64,000 bases of DNA, taken from contig NZ_FQUJ01000005.1 in assembly GCF_900128925.1 (NCBI RefSeq), positions 222,063-286,062 of the forward strand. Direction: 5' to 3'. The stretch comes from Modicisalibacter ilicicola DSM 19980. Its GTDB lineage: Bacteria > Pseudomonadota > Gammaproteobacteria > Pseudomonadales > Halomonadaceae. Numbering within the stretch: the stretch's first letter is position 1; the number at the start of each line of letters is the position of its first letter. The translations under genes were made by a program, and so were the position numbers. Shown here piece by piece: positions 32,761 through 42,147 of this stretch. The notes beneath the pieces were generated by a model that worked only from the letters and a program-made list of their open reading frames with translations, had not been told where the DNA came from and searched no databases.

Positions 32761-33295
32761 CAGTGCACTCGATCGTTTCCATGACGCCTTGCCCGAGACC
32801 CTTCCAGGCTCCCTGCTGATCAAGCAGGGTCAGCCGAGCCAGGATGCCTGGCACCTGTCACGAGACGAGGAAGGCTTGCCTGCCTATCGGCCCGCCATCG
32901 TTCCGCTCACGCTCTGGCAGCGCCATGGTGATCAGGAGGGTCTGGCTCCTTGGCTGTCCAGCGATACGGTGCTCGAGCCGACGCTGGTAGACCAGTTGCT
33001 GCGCGCGCCTCTGATTGCCATCGATTTCCCGGCCTTCACCGATGGCCGCGGGTATACCCTGGCCCGCCTGTTGCGCGAACGCCACGGCTACGAAGGCGAG
33101 GTCCGCGCCATCGGCGACGTGCTGATCGATCAGCTCTACTACATGACCCGCTGCGGCTTCGATGCCCTGGCCTTGCGGGATGACCAGCCCCTGGAAGATG
33201 CGCTGCGTTGGCTGAAGCCTTTCAGCGTCAGCTATCAACCCGGTGTCGATGTCCGCGAGGCCCTGTTCGAGCGTCGTCTGCGCGAAACCAGTTGA
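32753..33295 (+). CDS. DUF934-family protein (sulfite reductase partner)
   Basis: 180-residue cytoplasmic protein with the family motif IDFPAFTDGRGYTLARLLRERHGYEGEVRAIGDVLIDQLYYM split over two adjacent segments. DUF934 genes nearly always follow cysI in pseudomonads and relatives. The ATG at 32753 has AAGGAGC seven bases upstream, within the cysI end; the ATG at 32747 would be too close to that site. Translational coupling to cysI suggests a stoichiometric role in sulfite reduction, but no activity is known to me. Confidence 0.85.
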   Translation: MLSSALDRFHDALPETLPGSLLIKQGQPSQDAWHLSRDEEGLPAYRPAIVPLTLWQRHGDQEGLAPWLSSDTVLEPTLVDQLLRAPLIAIDFPAFTDGRGYTLARLLRERHGYEGEVRAIGDVLIDQLYYMTRCGFDALALRDDQPLEDALRWLKPFSVSYQPGVDVREALFERRLRETS

Positions 33296-33315
33296 GTGCA
33301 AGTCGAGGCTGATTC

Positions 33316-33340
33316 CCACGCCGCCACCCTGGCGGCGTGG
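33316..33340. terminator. Bidirectional terminator-like hairpin
   Basis: CCACGCCGCCA-CCC-TGGCGGCGTGG is a perfect 11-bp stem with a three-base loop between convergent genes. There is no T-run on either side, so termination efficiency is uncertain. Confidence 0.65.
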
Positions 33341-33354
33341 CCGTTCCATCACGT

Positions 33355-33951
33355 CTATCCGCGCCGCTTCTGCTGGCGTTCCCGATTGCGTGCCCTGGCC
33401 CGCTCGGACTTGCGCAACATGACATAGGTGGCGCCGATGCCACCATGAACGGGCTGCGCCGAGGCATAGGCCTGCACCTGGTCGAATTGCATCAGCCATT
33501 TCGCCACATAGGAGCGCACGACATTGGCATGGCTGTCCAAGGCCTTGCCACGGCCGTGCACCACCAGCAGACAGCGCAGGTCGTGCTCGATGGCATCCTG
33601 GAGAAAGGCGAACAGCTCGCGTCGGCACTGCCTGACAGGCAGCTTGATCAGATAGAGGCGCGCTTCGGGAGCGTAGCCCCCCTGGCGCAAGCGCTCGAGA
33701 ACGCCAATCTGTATGCCATCACGTCGATGTTCGATCGGGTCGTGGTGAGGCAGGAGATCGACGAACTCGTCCGTCAGGAAATTGGTGGCCTCCCCCTCTT
33801 CGACGGCGCTGGCTCTTCGAGCCATTTGTGCTTCGCTGGGCGCGCTCGGGGAGTTGACTATGTCCGCCTTGTCACGGCCCTTGGACAGCGGACGAACCTC
33901 TTCTCCCAGCAGACGACTAAAATCGGTGTCGCGATCCAGACAGCGGTTCAT
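33355..33951 (-). CDS. Smr-domain protein (SmrA-like)
   Basis: Predicted nuclease-related protein. The C-terminal Smr domain shows YLIKLPVRQCRRELFAFL, the LLVVHGRGKALDSHANVV active-site-like loop (HGRGK) and GGIGATYVMLRK. The N-terminal 75 residues are polar and probably flexible. 198 aa. Relatives act on DNA or on collided ribosomes; which applies here cannot be told. It converges on the cysI-DUF934 pair. Confidence 0.85.
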   Translation of the reverse strand: MNRCLDRDTDFSRLLGEEVRPLSKGRDKADIVNSPSAPSEAQMARRASAVEEGEATNFLTDEFVDLLPHHDPIEHRRDGIQIGVLERLRQGGYAPEARLYLIKLPVRQCRRELFAFLQDAIEHDLRCLLVVHGRGKALDSHANVVRSYVAKWLMQFDQVQAYASAQPVHGGIGATYVMLRKSERARARNRERQQKRRG

Positions 33952-34084
33952 GGCGTTGCCCTCGGCAAATGACTCATGCAGTAATCATATCAGACGCGCT
34001 TCCCGGCTCTTCAAGTCGCCGGCTGGCTATCGTCTGCCGACCCATGCCACCATGACCGGCCTCATAACCATACCGAGGAGTTTC

Positions 34085-34513
34085 GTGTTTCTCTTGCGTC
34101 GTTTCTCTATTGCGGTGTTGGCAGCCCTGGCCATCTTGCTGTTCTATCTCTGGTTCGTGTTGCTCAGCCCCTTCGGCTACGAGACCCCGGATGATCTGCC
34201 CCCCGTTGCGGCCGGCGAGCATCAGGTCTTCGTGTATGGCACCCTGCGGTTCGGCATGGTTCGCTGGCTGGTCTACGGGCGCTGGGATGACCCGCAGGAG
34301 GCGACCCTCTCGGGGTTTCGACGTGACGAACTGGATCTGGAAAAGGCGCCTGAAGTGCAAGTGAACGGCTATCTTCTTGATGTCGACGCAGAAGAACTAC
34401 GACGGCTCGACCGCTACGAACGCTTGGGAATTCGCTACAGGCGTGAGCGAGTGACCTTGGACAATGGAACTTCTGCCTGGGTCTATAGGCGATTGGATAC
34501 GACGAGAGATTAA
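34085..34513 (+). CDS. Membrane-anchored gamma-glutamylcyclotransferase-like protein
   Basis: One N-terminal hydrophobic helix (SIAVLAALAILLFYLWFVLL) followed by an AIG2/GGCT-type barrel: the substrate loop is VFVYGTLRFG and the second conserved block is VNGYLLDVDAEELRRLDRYE. Enzymes of this fold release 5-oxoproline from gamma-glutamyl compounds; substrate here is unknown. I chose the GTG at 34085 because GAGGAG lies just before it and the helix starts immediately; the in-frame ATG at 34052 lacks a ribosome site. 142 aa. Confidence 0.72.
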   Translation: MFLLRRFSIAVLAALAILLFYLWFVLLSPFGYETPDDLPPVAAGEHQVFVYGTLRFGMVRWLVYGRWDDPQEATLSGFRRDELDLEKAPEVQVNGYLLDVDAEELRRLDRYERLGIRYRRERVTLDNGTSAWVYRRLDTTRD

Positions 34514-34539
34514 GTGGAAAACCAAAGATAACGGTATAA

Positions 34540-35309
<770 letters not shown>

Positions 35310-35310
<1 letters not shown>

Positions 35311-35702
35311 TGCGCGCCGCCCTGGAAAGGCTCGAACAGCGTCATGGTCTTACGCAATTGGCACAAAGAACACGCACCGTGGTGCTGGTCAGCTACGTTG
35401 CTCTGGCGACGCTGCTGGTGGTCGGCGGCTTGCAGTTGCAGGCCAACAGCGAGAGTGGGATGCTGCCGCTCCTGGTACGAGTGCTGCCGCTGGTGCTCTT
35501 TCTTCCTGCCATCCTGACTCGCCGCCCACGGGGGCATGCCTGGCTGGCCTTCGTGAGCCTCTTGTATTTCATGCAGGGGGTGATGCTCATGACCCTTCCC
35601 AGCGCTGCCTGGCTGGGCATGCTGGAAGTGGTGGCGAGTCTGGCCCTGTTCGTGTCGAGCATGCTCTACGCGCGTTGGCGCAGTCGTCAGCTACGCGGCT
35701 GA
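35310..35702 (+). CDS. DUF2069 membrane protein
   Basis: 130-residue protein with four predicted transmembrane helices (TVVLVSYVALATLLVVGGLQL; LLVRVLPLVLFLPAIL; HAWLAFVSLLYFMQGVMLM; LGMLEVVASLALFVSSMLY). DUF2069 genes typically follow wrbA, and here the start overlaps the wrbA stop. Function unknown. Confidence 0.85.
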
Positions 35703-35820
35703 CGACTGCGCGCCTCCACACCGTCGGGTTGCTGCTATCCTCATAGTTGTCTGACCTGGCTGTCCTGCAGGGCAATCCTGAGGGACAGTGTGCAGTGATT
35801 CACGGCATAAGGAGCATGTG

Positions 35821-36294
35821 ATGAAAAGCTTGATGAGGCTTGGCGTTGTCACTTCCCTGTTGGTGGCCTCCACGATCGCGTTGGCCGCCGACGAAAAGCA
35901 GATCAAGGACGCCATCGAATACCGGCAGGCGGCTCTGCACACCATGGGCTGGAACTTCGGACCGCTGGGCGCCATGGCCAAGGGCGACCTGGAGTACGAT
36001 GCCCAGGAGGCGATGATGCGGGCTGAGCGCGTCGCGATGCTCGCCAAGCTCCCCTGGGAAGGCTTCATCGAGGGTTCGTTGCGCGATGCCGGCCATGGCG
36101 TCGATACCGATGCCCTGGCCAAGATTGCCGACAACCGGGAGGACTTCGACTCCCTGCAGAGAGACATGGAGGAGGCCACGTCAAGGCTGGCCGAAGTCGC
36201 GCAACAGGAAGACTTCCCGGCGCTGCGCAAGCAGGTGGCAGCTACCGGCGATACCTGCAAGGAGTGCCATGACGAATACCGCGCCGAAAACTGA
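35821..36294 (+). CDS. Cytochrome c' (class II c-type cytochrome)
   Basis: Periplasmic four-helix-bundle cytochrome. A signal peptide (MKSLMRLGVVTSLLVASTIALA) precedes the mature protein; the single haem motif CKECH is at the very C-terminus, the class II arrangement. 157 aa from the ATG after ATAAGGAGC. Such proteins bind NO or act as small electron carriers. It converges on a cytochrome b gene, the usual partner in many genomes. Confidence 0.9.
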   Translation: MKSLMRLGVVTSLLVASTIALAADEKQIKDAIEYRQAALHTMGWNFGPLGAMAKGDLEYDAQEAMMRAERVAMLAKLPWEGFIEGSLRDAGHGVDTDALAKIADNREDFDSLQRDMEEATSRLAEVAQQEDFPALRKQVAATGDTCKECHDEYRAEN

Positions 36295-36311
36295 AGCCCC
36301 TTCCCGATAGG

Positions 36312-36341
36312 CATCGCCGCGGCGATATCGCCGGGGCGATG
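36312..36341. terminator. Terminator-like hairpin between the cytochrome genes
   Basis: CATCGCC and CGGCGAT pair with ATCGCCG and GGCGATG around a single G-G mismatch, giving a 14-bp nearly continuous stem between convergent genes. No T-run is present. Confidence 0.55.
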
Positions 36342-36352
36342 TCTGCTGGACT

Positions 36353-37021
36353 TCAGCTATTCCACAGCCATACCACCACGCCGAGCGCAAGCGCACCGCA
36401 TACCAGCGCCCGCCAGTTAACGGCATGCGATCCGGGGCCATCCACCGGTTCGAAGGCCAATCGCTTGCGGCCATGAAACATGGCACCTACCAGGCGCTCG
36501 CCCTTGAGGCGATGAATCCCGACCGCCGCGATGTGCAGCAGGATCAAGATCAGCAGGAAGTTGCCGTTGTAGTTGTGAAAGATGGCCAGGTTCCTGGTGG
36601 TCTGCGAACCGACACTGCCGTAGAGGGGCGCCTCGAACAGGATATCGTCGTGCAGGAACAGGCCACTGCCGGCCTGCAGTGTCAGGGAAACCAGCATCAA
36701 TAGGACCATCCACCCGCCTAGCGGGTTGTGGCCGGCATAGAGCGCCTCCTTGCCGTGCAGGAACTGCCTTGCATAATCCCAGAGTGTCCTGGGCGAGCGA
36801 AGGAAGGTGAAGAAACGCGCATGCCGGCTGCCGAATACCCCCCACAACCAGCGGAAGAGCATCAGGCCAAGGACGCTATACCCGGCCCGCGCATGCCAGT
36901 CGACAGGAAACAGCAGCGGATAGCCGCCGGTTTTCATGGTGTAGAAGGAGACCGTCAGGGCGATGACCAGCAGCCAGTGAAACAGGCGCACCCACGCATC
37001 CCACACCCAGACCTTTTTCAT
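36353..37021 (-). CDS. Cytochrome b561-type membrane protein
   Basis: Four-helix di-haem membrane cytochrome. Helices and haem histidines are visible in RLFHWLLVIALTVSFY, WHARAGYSVLGLMLFRWLWG, WMVLLMLVSLTLQAGSGLF and HNYNGNFLLILILLHIAAVGIH, followed by the C-terminal RALVCGALALGVVVWLW. ATG 37021 (222 aa) follows GAGG; an ATG four codons earlier lacks a site. It probably passes electrons between quinol and a c-type cytochrome such as its convergent neighbour. Confidence 0.87.
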   Translation of the reverse strand: MKKVWVWDAWVRLFHWLLVIALTVSFYTMKTGGYPLLFPVDWHARAGYSVLGLMLFRWLWGVFGSRHARFFTFLRSPRTLWDYARQFLHGKEALYAGHNPLGGWMVLLMLVSLTLQAGSGLFLHDDILFEAPLYGSVGSQTTRNLAIFHNYNGNFLLILILLHIAAVGIHRLKGERLVGAMFHGRKRLAFEPVDGPGSHAVNWRALVCGALALGVVVWLWNS

Positions 37022-37047
37022 GGCGTGCCTCATCTGAAGATGCTCAT

Positions 37048-37076
37048 GTCACACTTCGGCACAACTAGCCTATACT
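37048..37076 (+). promoter_or_regulatory. Candidate promoter for azlCD
   Basis: GTCACA and TATACT are separated by 17 bases. The -10 box lies inside a CCTA-TAC-TAGG inverted repeat, so a repressor could block it. Hand-matched only. Confidence 0.33.
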
Positions 37077-37118
37077 AGGTGCCCCCGAATAATAAGCCGT
37101 TGTATCAAGGATACGATC

Positions 37119-37823
37119 TTGCTGTCCCTCACTCGATGGCGTCACGACTTCTTGCAGACTCTGCCTGTCATGTTCGGCTACCTGCCGTTGGGCGCAGCGT
37201 TCGGCATCCTCTTCGTGCAGCTCGGCCACCCATGGTGGGTCGCCCTGCTCATGTCGTTGTTCATCTACGCCGGCGCCGGACAATTCATGGCGATCACGCT
37301 GCTTGCCAACCATGCCGGGCTTCTCGAGGTCGCGGTCGCGACCTTCATGCTCAATTCCCGCCACCTGTTCTACGGCTTGTCGTTGCTGAAGAGATTCCAG
37401 GGAGCGGGGTGGCGCAAACCCTATCTGATCTTTGCCCTGACCGATGAAACCTACTCGCTGTTGACCAATCAGGGACGCCAGCAACACGGCCCCGAGGACC
37501 ATGCCAGCGCCTGCCGCATCAGCCTGATGAACCAGCTCTGGTGGGTGATGGGCACCCTGGCGGGCGCCGTCGCCGGTGCAACCATCGCATTCGATAGTCG
37601 CGGCATCGAGTTTGCCTTGACCGCCCTGTTCATCGTCCTCACTCTGGAACAGGCCAGTCGTCTAAGACGCGCCCTGCCCTTCGCCATCGCCCTGTTCACT
37701 GGCCTCGGCGCGCTGGCACTGCTCCCCGAGCGACATCTTCTGCTTGGTGCCATCGGCACGACCAGCCTGATACTGCTGGCGCACTACCGCTGGCTTGACC
37801 GACATCAGGAAACGTGCCGATGA
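37119..37823 (+). CDS. azlC: AzlC-type amino-acid exporter large subunit
   Basis: Inner-membrane half of a two-part branched-chain amino acid (valine-type) exporter. Typical AzlC segments: LPVMFGYLPLGAAFGILF, FIYAGAGQFMAITLL, FMLNSRHLFYGLSLL, FALTDETYSLL and WWVMGTLAGAVAG. The start is a TTG at 37119; AAGGA lies seven bases upstream and no ATG fits better. 234 aa. Overlaps azlD (ATGA). Confidence 0.88.
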   Translation: MLSLTRWRHDFLQTLPVMFGYLPLGAAFGILFVQLGHPWWVALLMSLFIYAGAGQFMAITLLANHAGLLEVAVATFMLNSRHLFYGLSLLKRFQGAGWRKPYLIFALTDETYSLLTNQGRQQHGPEDHASACRISLMNQLWWVMGTLAGAVAGATIAFDSRGIEFALTALFIVLTLEQASRLRRALPFAIALFTGLGALALLPERHLLLGAIGTTSLILLAHYRWLDRHQETCR

Positions 37824-38173
37824 ACGACTCTACACTGGCATTGATGATTGTCATCAGCGCACTGGCGACCTTTGCGACCCGGGTACTGCCGTTCATTGCC
37901 TTGTCGCGCCATGCCGAACATCCGTTGATCCTTCATCTGGGGCGTTATCTTCCCCCGGCGGTGATGATGATACTGGTCATCTACGCCCTGCGGGATTTTC
38001 GACCCGTCCTGGAGGGGCAACTGAACCTCGCGGCCAACGGCTTGCCGACGCTCATCGCCTCGCTCGTGGTGGCTTCCCTGCATCTCTGGCGGCGCAATGC
38101 ACTGGTGTCGATCATCGGTGGCACGGGGCTCTACATGGTGATGGTTCAGCTTGGCTGGCACACCACGCCCTGA
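37820..38173 (+). CDS. azlD: AzlD-type amino-acid exporter small subunit
   Basis: Small membrane partner of AzlC with about four helices (LALMIVISALATFATRVLPF; LPPAVMMILVIYALR; LPTLIASLVVASLHLW; ALVSIIGGTGLYMVMVQ). The ATG overlaps the azlC stop by four bases. 117 aa; an in-frame GTG two codons earlier is possible. Confidence 0.87.
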   Translation: MNDSTLALMIVISALATFATRVLPFIALSRHAEHPLILHLGRYLPPAVMMILVIYALRDFRPVLEGQLNLAANGLPTLIASLVVASLHLWRRNALVSIIGGTGLYMVMVQLGWHTTP

Positions 38174-38242
38174 TCAGACACAGATCGGCCTTGAGCCCAG
38201 CACCGGTTGCGGCGAAGATTAAGGAAATACCAGGAGAATGCC

Positions 38243-38884
38243 ATGAATCATGACATAGCCGACGTTCGGCGCAACTACAGTGGAAGCAGTCTCGATGCCG
38301 CCACTGCGCCGGACGCCCCCTTCCCGCTCTTCCAGGAATGGCTGGACGAGGCACTGGCGCGCGAAGCCGATGATCCCAATGCAATGACCCTGGCGACCGT
38401 CGACAGTCAAGGGCATCCTCATGCGCGCATCGTGCTGCTCAAGGGATTCGATGAACAGGGGTTCGTCTTCTACACCAACTACCAGAGTCACAAGGGTAGC
38501 GAACTGGCCAATGTGCCCCATGCCGCCCTCGTCTTCTGGTGGCCCAAGCTCCAGCGCCAGGTGCGTATCGAGGGCCGAGTGAAGCAGGTCGACGGCAGTG
38601 AGTCCGACCGTTACTTCCAGAGCCGACCCCGCAACAGCCAATTGAGTGCCTGGATCGCGTTGCAGAGCGTGGAAATTCCCGACAGAGAGTGGCTGGAAGA
38701 GCGCAAGCAGCGTTTCGAGAAGGTGTACGACGGCCAGACTGTCCATCGCCCCCGCCATTGGGGCGGGTATCGTGTCGTGCCTGAGATGGTCGAGTTCTGG
38801 CAGGGCCAGGCCGATCGATTGCACGACCGGGTACGTTACAGCCGCCATGATCAGGAGTGGTTCAAGGCTCGTCTCGCCCCTTGA
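38243..38884 (+). CDS. pdxH: Pyridoxamine 5'-phosphate oxidase
   Basis: FMN enzyme that makes pyridoxal phosphate, the cofactor used by EctB among others. Family motifs: MTLATVDSQGHPHARIVLLKG, FYTNYQSHKGSELA, FWWPKLQRQVRIEG and the C-terminal signature EFWQGQADRLHDRVRY. ATG 38243 after AGGAGAA gives 213 aa; the extra 12 residues of an upstream start are not conserved in PdxH. Confidence 0.94.
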   Translation: MNHDIADVRRNYSGSSLDAATAPDAPFPLFQEWLDEALAREADDPNAMTLATVDSQGHPHARIVLLKGFDEQGFVFYTNYQSHKGSELANVPHAALVFWWPKLQRQVRIEGRVKQVDGSESDRYFQSRPRNSQLSAWIALQSVEIPDREWLEERKQRFEKVYDGQTVHRPRHWGGYRVVPEMVEFWQGQADRLHDRVRYSRHDQEWFKARLAP

Positions 38885-38910
38885 ATGCCTGGATGGTGAA
38901 GGGCTCGACA

Positions 38911-38942
38911 GCAAGCGCCCGGCCATGTGGCCGGGCGCTTGC
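38911..38942. terminator. Strong hairpin between pdxH and proX
   Basis: GCAAGCGCCCGGCC-ATGT-GGCCGGGCGCTTGC is a perfect 14-bp stem between convergent genes; no T-run. Likely ends both transcripts. Confidence 0.7.
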
Positions 38943-38968
38943 ATGGAAGGCGGCCTGTCGTCGTTGGA

Positions 38969-39847
38969 TTACGACTTGCCCATCCATTCCTGAACCATCT
39001 CCTGGTTCTCCTCCACCCACGCTTTGGCATTCTCGTAGGGATCGCTGCCCTCTTCCTGGTTCATCAGCATCACCTCGCCCAGCTCTTCCGATGTCCAGTT
39101 GAAGTTGTCCAGGATCGTGTAGGCCTCGGGCATGTCCTCCTGCAGCCCTTCGCGCGCGATGGTGTGGATCTGTTCGGCGCCGCCGTAGACATTCTCGGGA
39201 TCGTCGAGGTACTTGAGATCCCAGCGGGCGAACATCCAGTGTGGCGTCCAGCCGGTCACCACGATATCTTCCTGATTCTTTATGGCATTCTGCAAGGCGG
39301 CCGTCATGGTCGCACCGCTGCCATTGCGCAGATCGATGTCGCGTTCCAGCCCGTATTCGTCGAGCACGTCCTCGGTCAGGCTCATGAGACCGGCGCCCGG
39401 GTCGATCCCGATGATCTCGCCGCCGATGCTGTCGGCCTTGTCATCGAGCTGGTCGATGGAATCCAGTTCGGTATAGGCGGGAACCACCAAGCCAAGCTTG
39501 GTGCCGTCGAGATTGACCCCCAGATCGACCAGTTCGTCCTTGGTCTGCTCATAATAATTTTCGTGGGTGGTCGGCAGCCAGGCCGTGGTCATGGCATCCG
39601 CATCACCGGAGGCCACGGCCTGCCACATGGCCGCGGCCGAGAGCGAGGTCGTTTCCACTTCATAGCCGGCCTGCTCCAGCACGGCGCGCATGACGTTGGT
39701 GGAGGCCACGGCATCGGACCATTCCACGTAGGCCAGATGCACCGTTCCCTTGTCTTGTGCCTGCACGCTGCCGGCGATGCCCAGGCCTGCGATCATGGCC
39801 AGCGAACCGACGCGCACAGCACGTGACATTGCATTGATCGTTTTCAT
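38969..39847 (-). CDS. proX: Glycine betaine/choline ABC transporter binding protein
   Basis: Periplasmic OpuAC-type binding protein. Signal peptide (VGSLAMIAGLGIAGSVQAQ) then the quaternary-amine binding fold with VEWSDAVASTNVMRAVLEQAGY, WQAVASGDADAMTTAWLPTTHE, GIDPGAGLMSL and VVTGWTPHWMFARWDL; the several tryptophans fit an aromatic box for a trimethylammonium group. 292 aa. Last gene of the minus-strand proV-proW-proX operon. Confidence 0.9.
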   Translation of the reverse strand: MKTINAMSRAVRVGSLAMIAGLGIAGSVQAQDKGTVHLAYVEWSDAVASTNVMRAVLEQAGYEVETTSLSAAAMWQAVASGDADAMTTAWLPTTHENYYEQTKDELVDLGVNLDGTKLGLVVPAYTELDSIDQLDDKADSIGGEIIGIDPGAGLMSLTEDVLDEYGLERDIDLRNGSGATMTAALQNAIKNQEDIVVTGWTPHWMFARWDLKYLDDPENVYGGAEQIHTIAREGLQEDMPEAYTILDNFNWTSEELGEVMLMNQEEGSDPYENAKAWVEENQEMVQEWMGKS

Positions 39848-39898
39848 GGTTTCCCCTTTTTTCGCCTCATTCTTGTGGCTTGAAAAATTGACGCTTCA

Positions 39899-40737
<839 letters not shown>

Positions 40738-40741
<4 letters not shown>

Positions 40742-41940
40742 TGTTCTCCTGCTTCGGCAAGTTGTGCCAGTACCGCGCCCTTCACGACCACGCCCAGCAG
40801 CCGCCGTTCCTCGTCGACCACGGCGATCGGGTAGCTCTTTTCATTGAACATCGCGAAAAGATTGTGCAGCGGCTCGTCGGGTCCGACCCGGGGGAAGTCG
40901 TCGCTGATCAGGTCCTCGATGCTTCGCTGCCCTTCCCGGGCCGCCCGGTTCGCGGCGTCGGCCTCGACCAGGCCCAGCAGCTTGCGCTCACGGTCGGTGA
41001 CATAGATGGAGTCCAGGCCGTTTTCGCTCAGCTTGTGCAGCACGGTGCGCGGCCCGTCGTCGTTGCGTGCCAGGGCACGCACCGGGCGCATGGCATGGCG
41101 CGCAGTGAGAATGCGCGAGATGTCGACGCCTTCGGTGAAACGTGCCACGTAGTCGTCCGCTGGGTGTGTCATGATCTCTTCGGGCGTGCCGATCTGCACG
41201 ATCTCTCCATCCTTGAGCAGGATGATGCGATCGGCGATGGCGAGTGCCTCGTCGAGATCATGGGTAATGAAGATGGTGGTTTTCTTCATGCGGTGCTGGA
41301 GTTCCAGCAGTTCCTGCTGCATGTCCTTGCGGATCAGCGGGTCCAGTGCCGAGAACGCCTCGTCCATCAAGAGCACCGAGGAATCGTTGGCCAGCGCCCG
41401 GGCCAACCCCACCCGTTGCTGCATACCCCCGGAGAGCTGGCTGGGCATGGCATCCTCCCAACCATCCAGTCCTACGTGACTGAGTGCCTCGCGTGCCTTC
41501 TTGGCGCGCTCTGCCTTGTCGATGCCGCGAATCTCGAGACCGAATTCCGCGTTCATCTGCACGCTGCGATGTGGAAAGAGGGCGAAATGCTGGAACACCA
41601 TCGAGAAATGGCGGCGACGGCATTCCAGCAACGCTTTCTCACTGAGCTTGGGAATGTTCTCGCCATCGATGATGATGTCCCCCTCGGTGGGTTCGATCAG
41701 CCGGTTGAGGCAACGGATCAGTGTGGACTTGCCTGATCCCGACAGCCCCATGATGACCAGGAGTTCGCCTTCCTGGACATCGAAGGTGATATTGGACAAC
41801 CCCAGTGTCTGCCCGGTCTTCTCGAGAATTTCCGGACGCTTCATTCCCTTGTCCCGCAATTCCAAGGCTTTCTTCGGGTGGTTGCCGAAGACCTTGCTCA
41901 AGCCGCGTACCTGAATCTTGGTCTGCTCGGTTTCGCTCAT
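40738..41940 (-). CDS. proV: Glycine betaine ABC transporter ATPase
   Basis: Cytoplasmic ATPase of the importer with Walker A GLSGSGKST, signature QLSGGMQQRVGLARAL and Walker B LLMDEAFSALD. Two CBS domains fill the C-terminal third (from about residue 280); in OpuA-type systems these sense ionic strength. The N-terminal ALELRDKGMKRPEILEKTG insertion is typical of ProV. 400 aa. First gene of the operon. Confidence 0.92.
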
Positions 41941-41977
41941 CGATCCGTCCGTTTTGCGTCATTTTTTATTTCCAGAC

Positions 41978-42016
41978 GTCATCGACGATGACATCTATTG
42001 TTCATCGTGATGATGA
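41978..42016. promoter_or_regulatory. Cluster of TCATC/GATGA half-sites upstream of proV
   Basis: GTCATC-GAC-GATGAC (41978-41992) and TCATC-GTGAT-GATGA (42002-42016) are two inverted repeats built from the same half-site, 9 bases apart and 38-76 bases before proV. This looks like an operator for a dimeric regulator. The stretch 41941-42147 otherwise holds the proV promoter region and the end of the acetyltransferase gene. Confidence 0.4.
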
Positions 42017-42147
42017 CGCCTGGTAATGATAATTAAAGTTTATAGTTGTGCCATGATACGGTTTCGCTTCCCGGCAATCAAATTCCCGCACCGAAGGGCG
42101 CTTGGCATTCCCTTGTCTTCAGGTCCGAAGGCGGGTCGGAAGAGATG

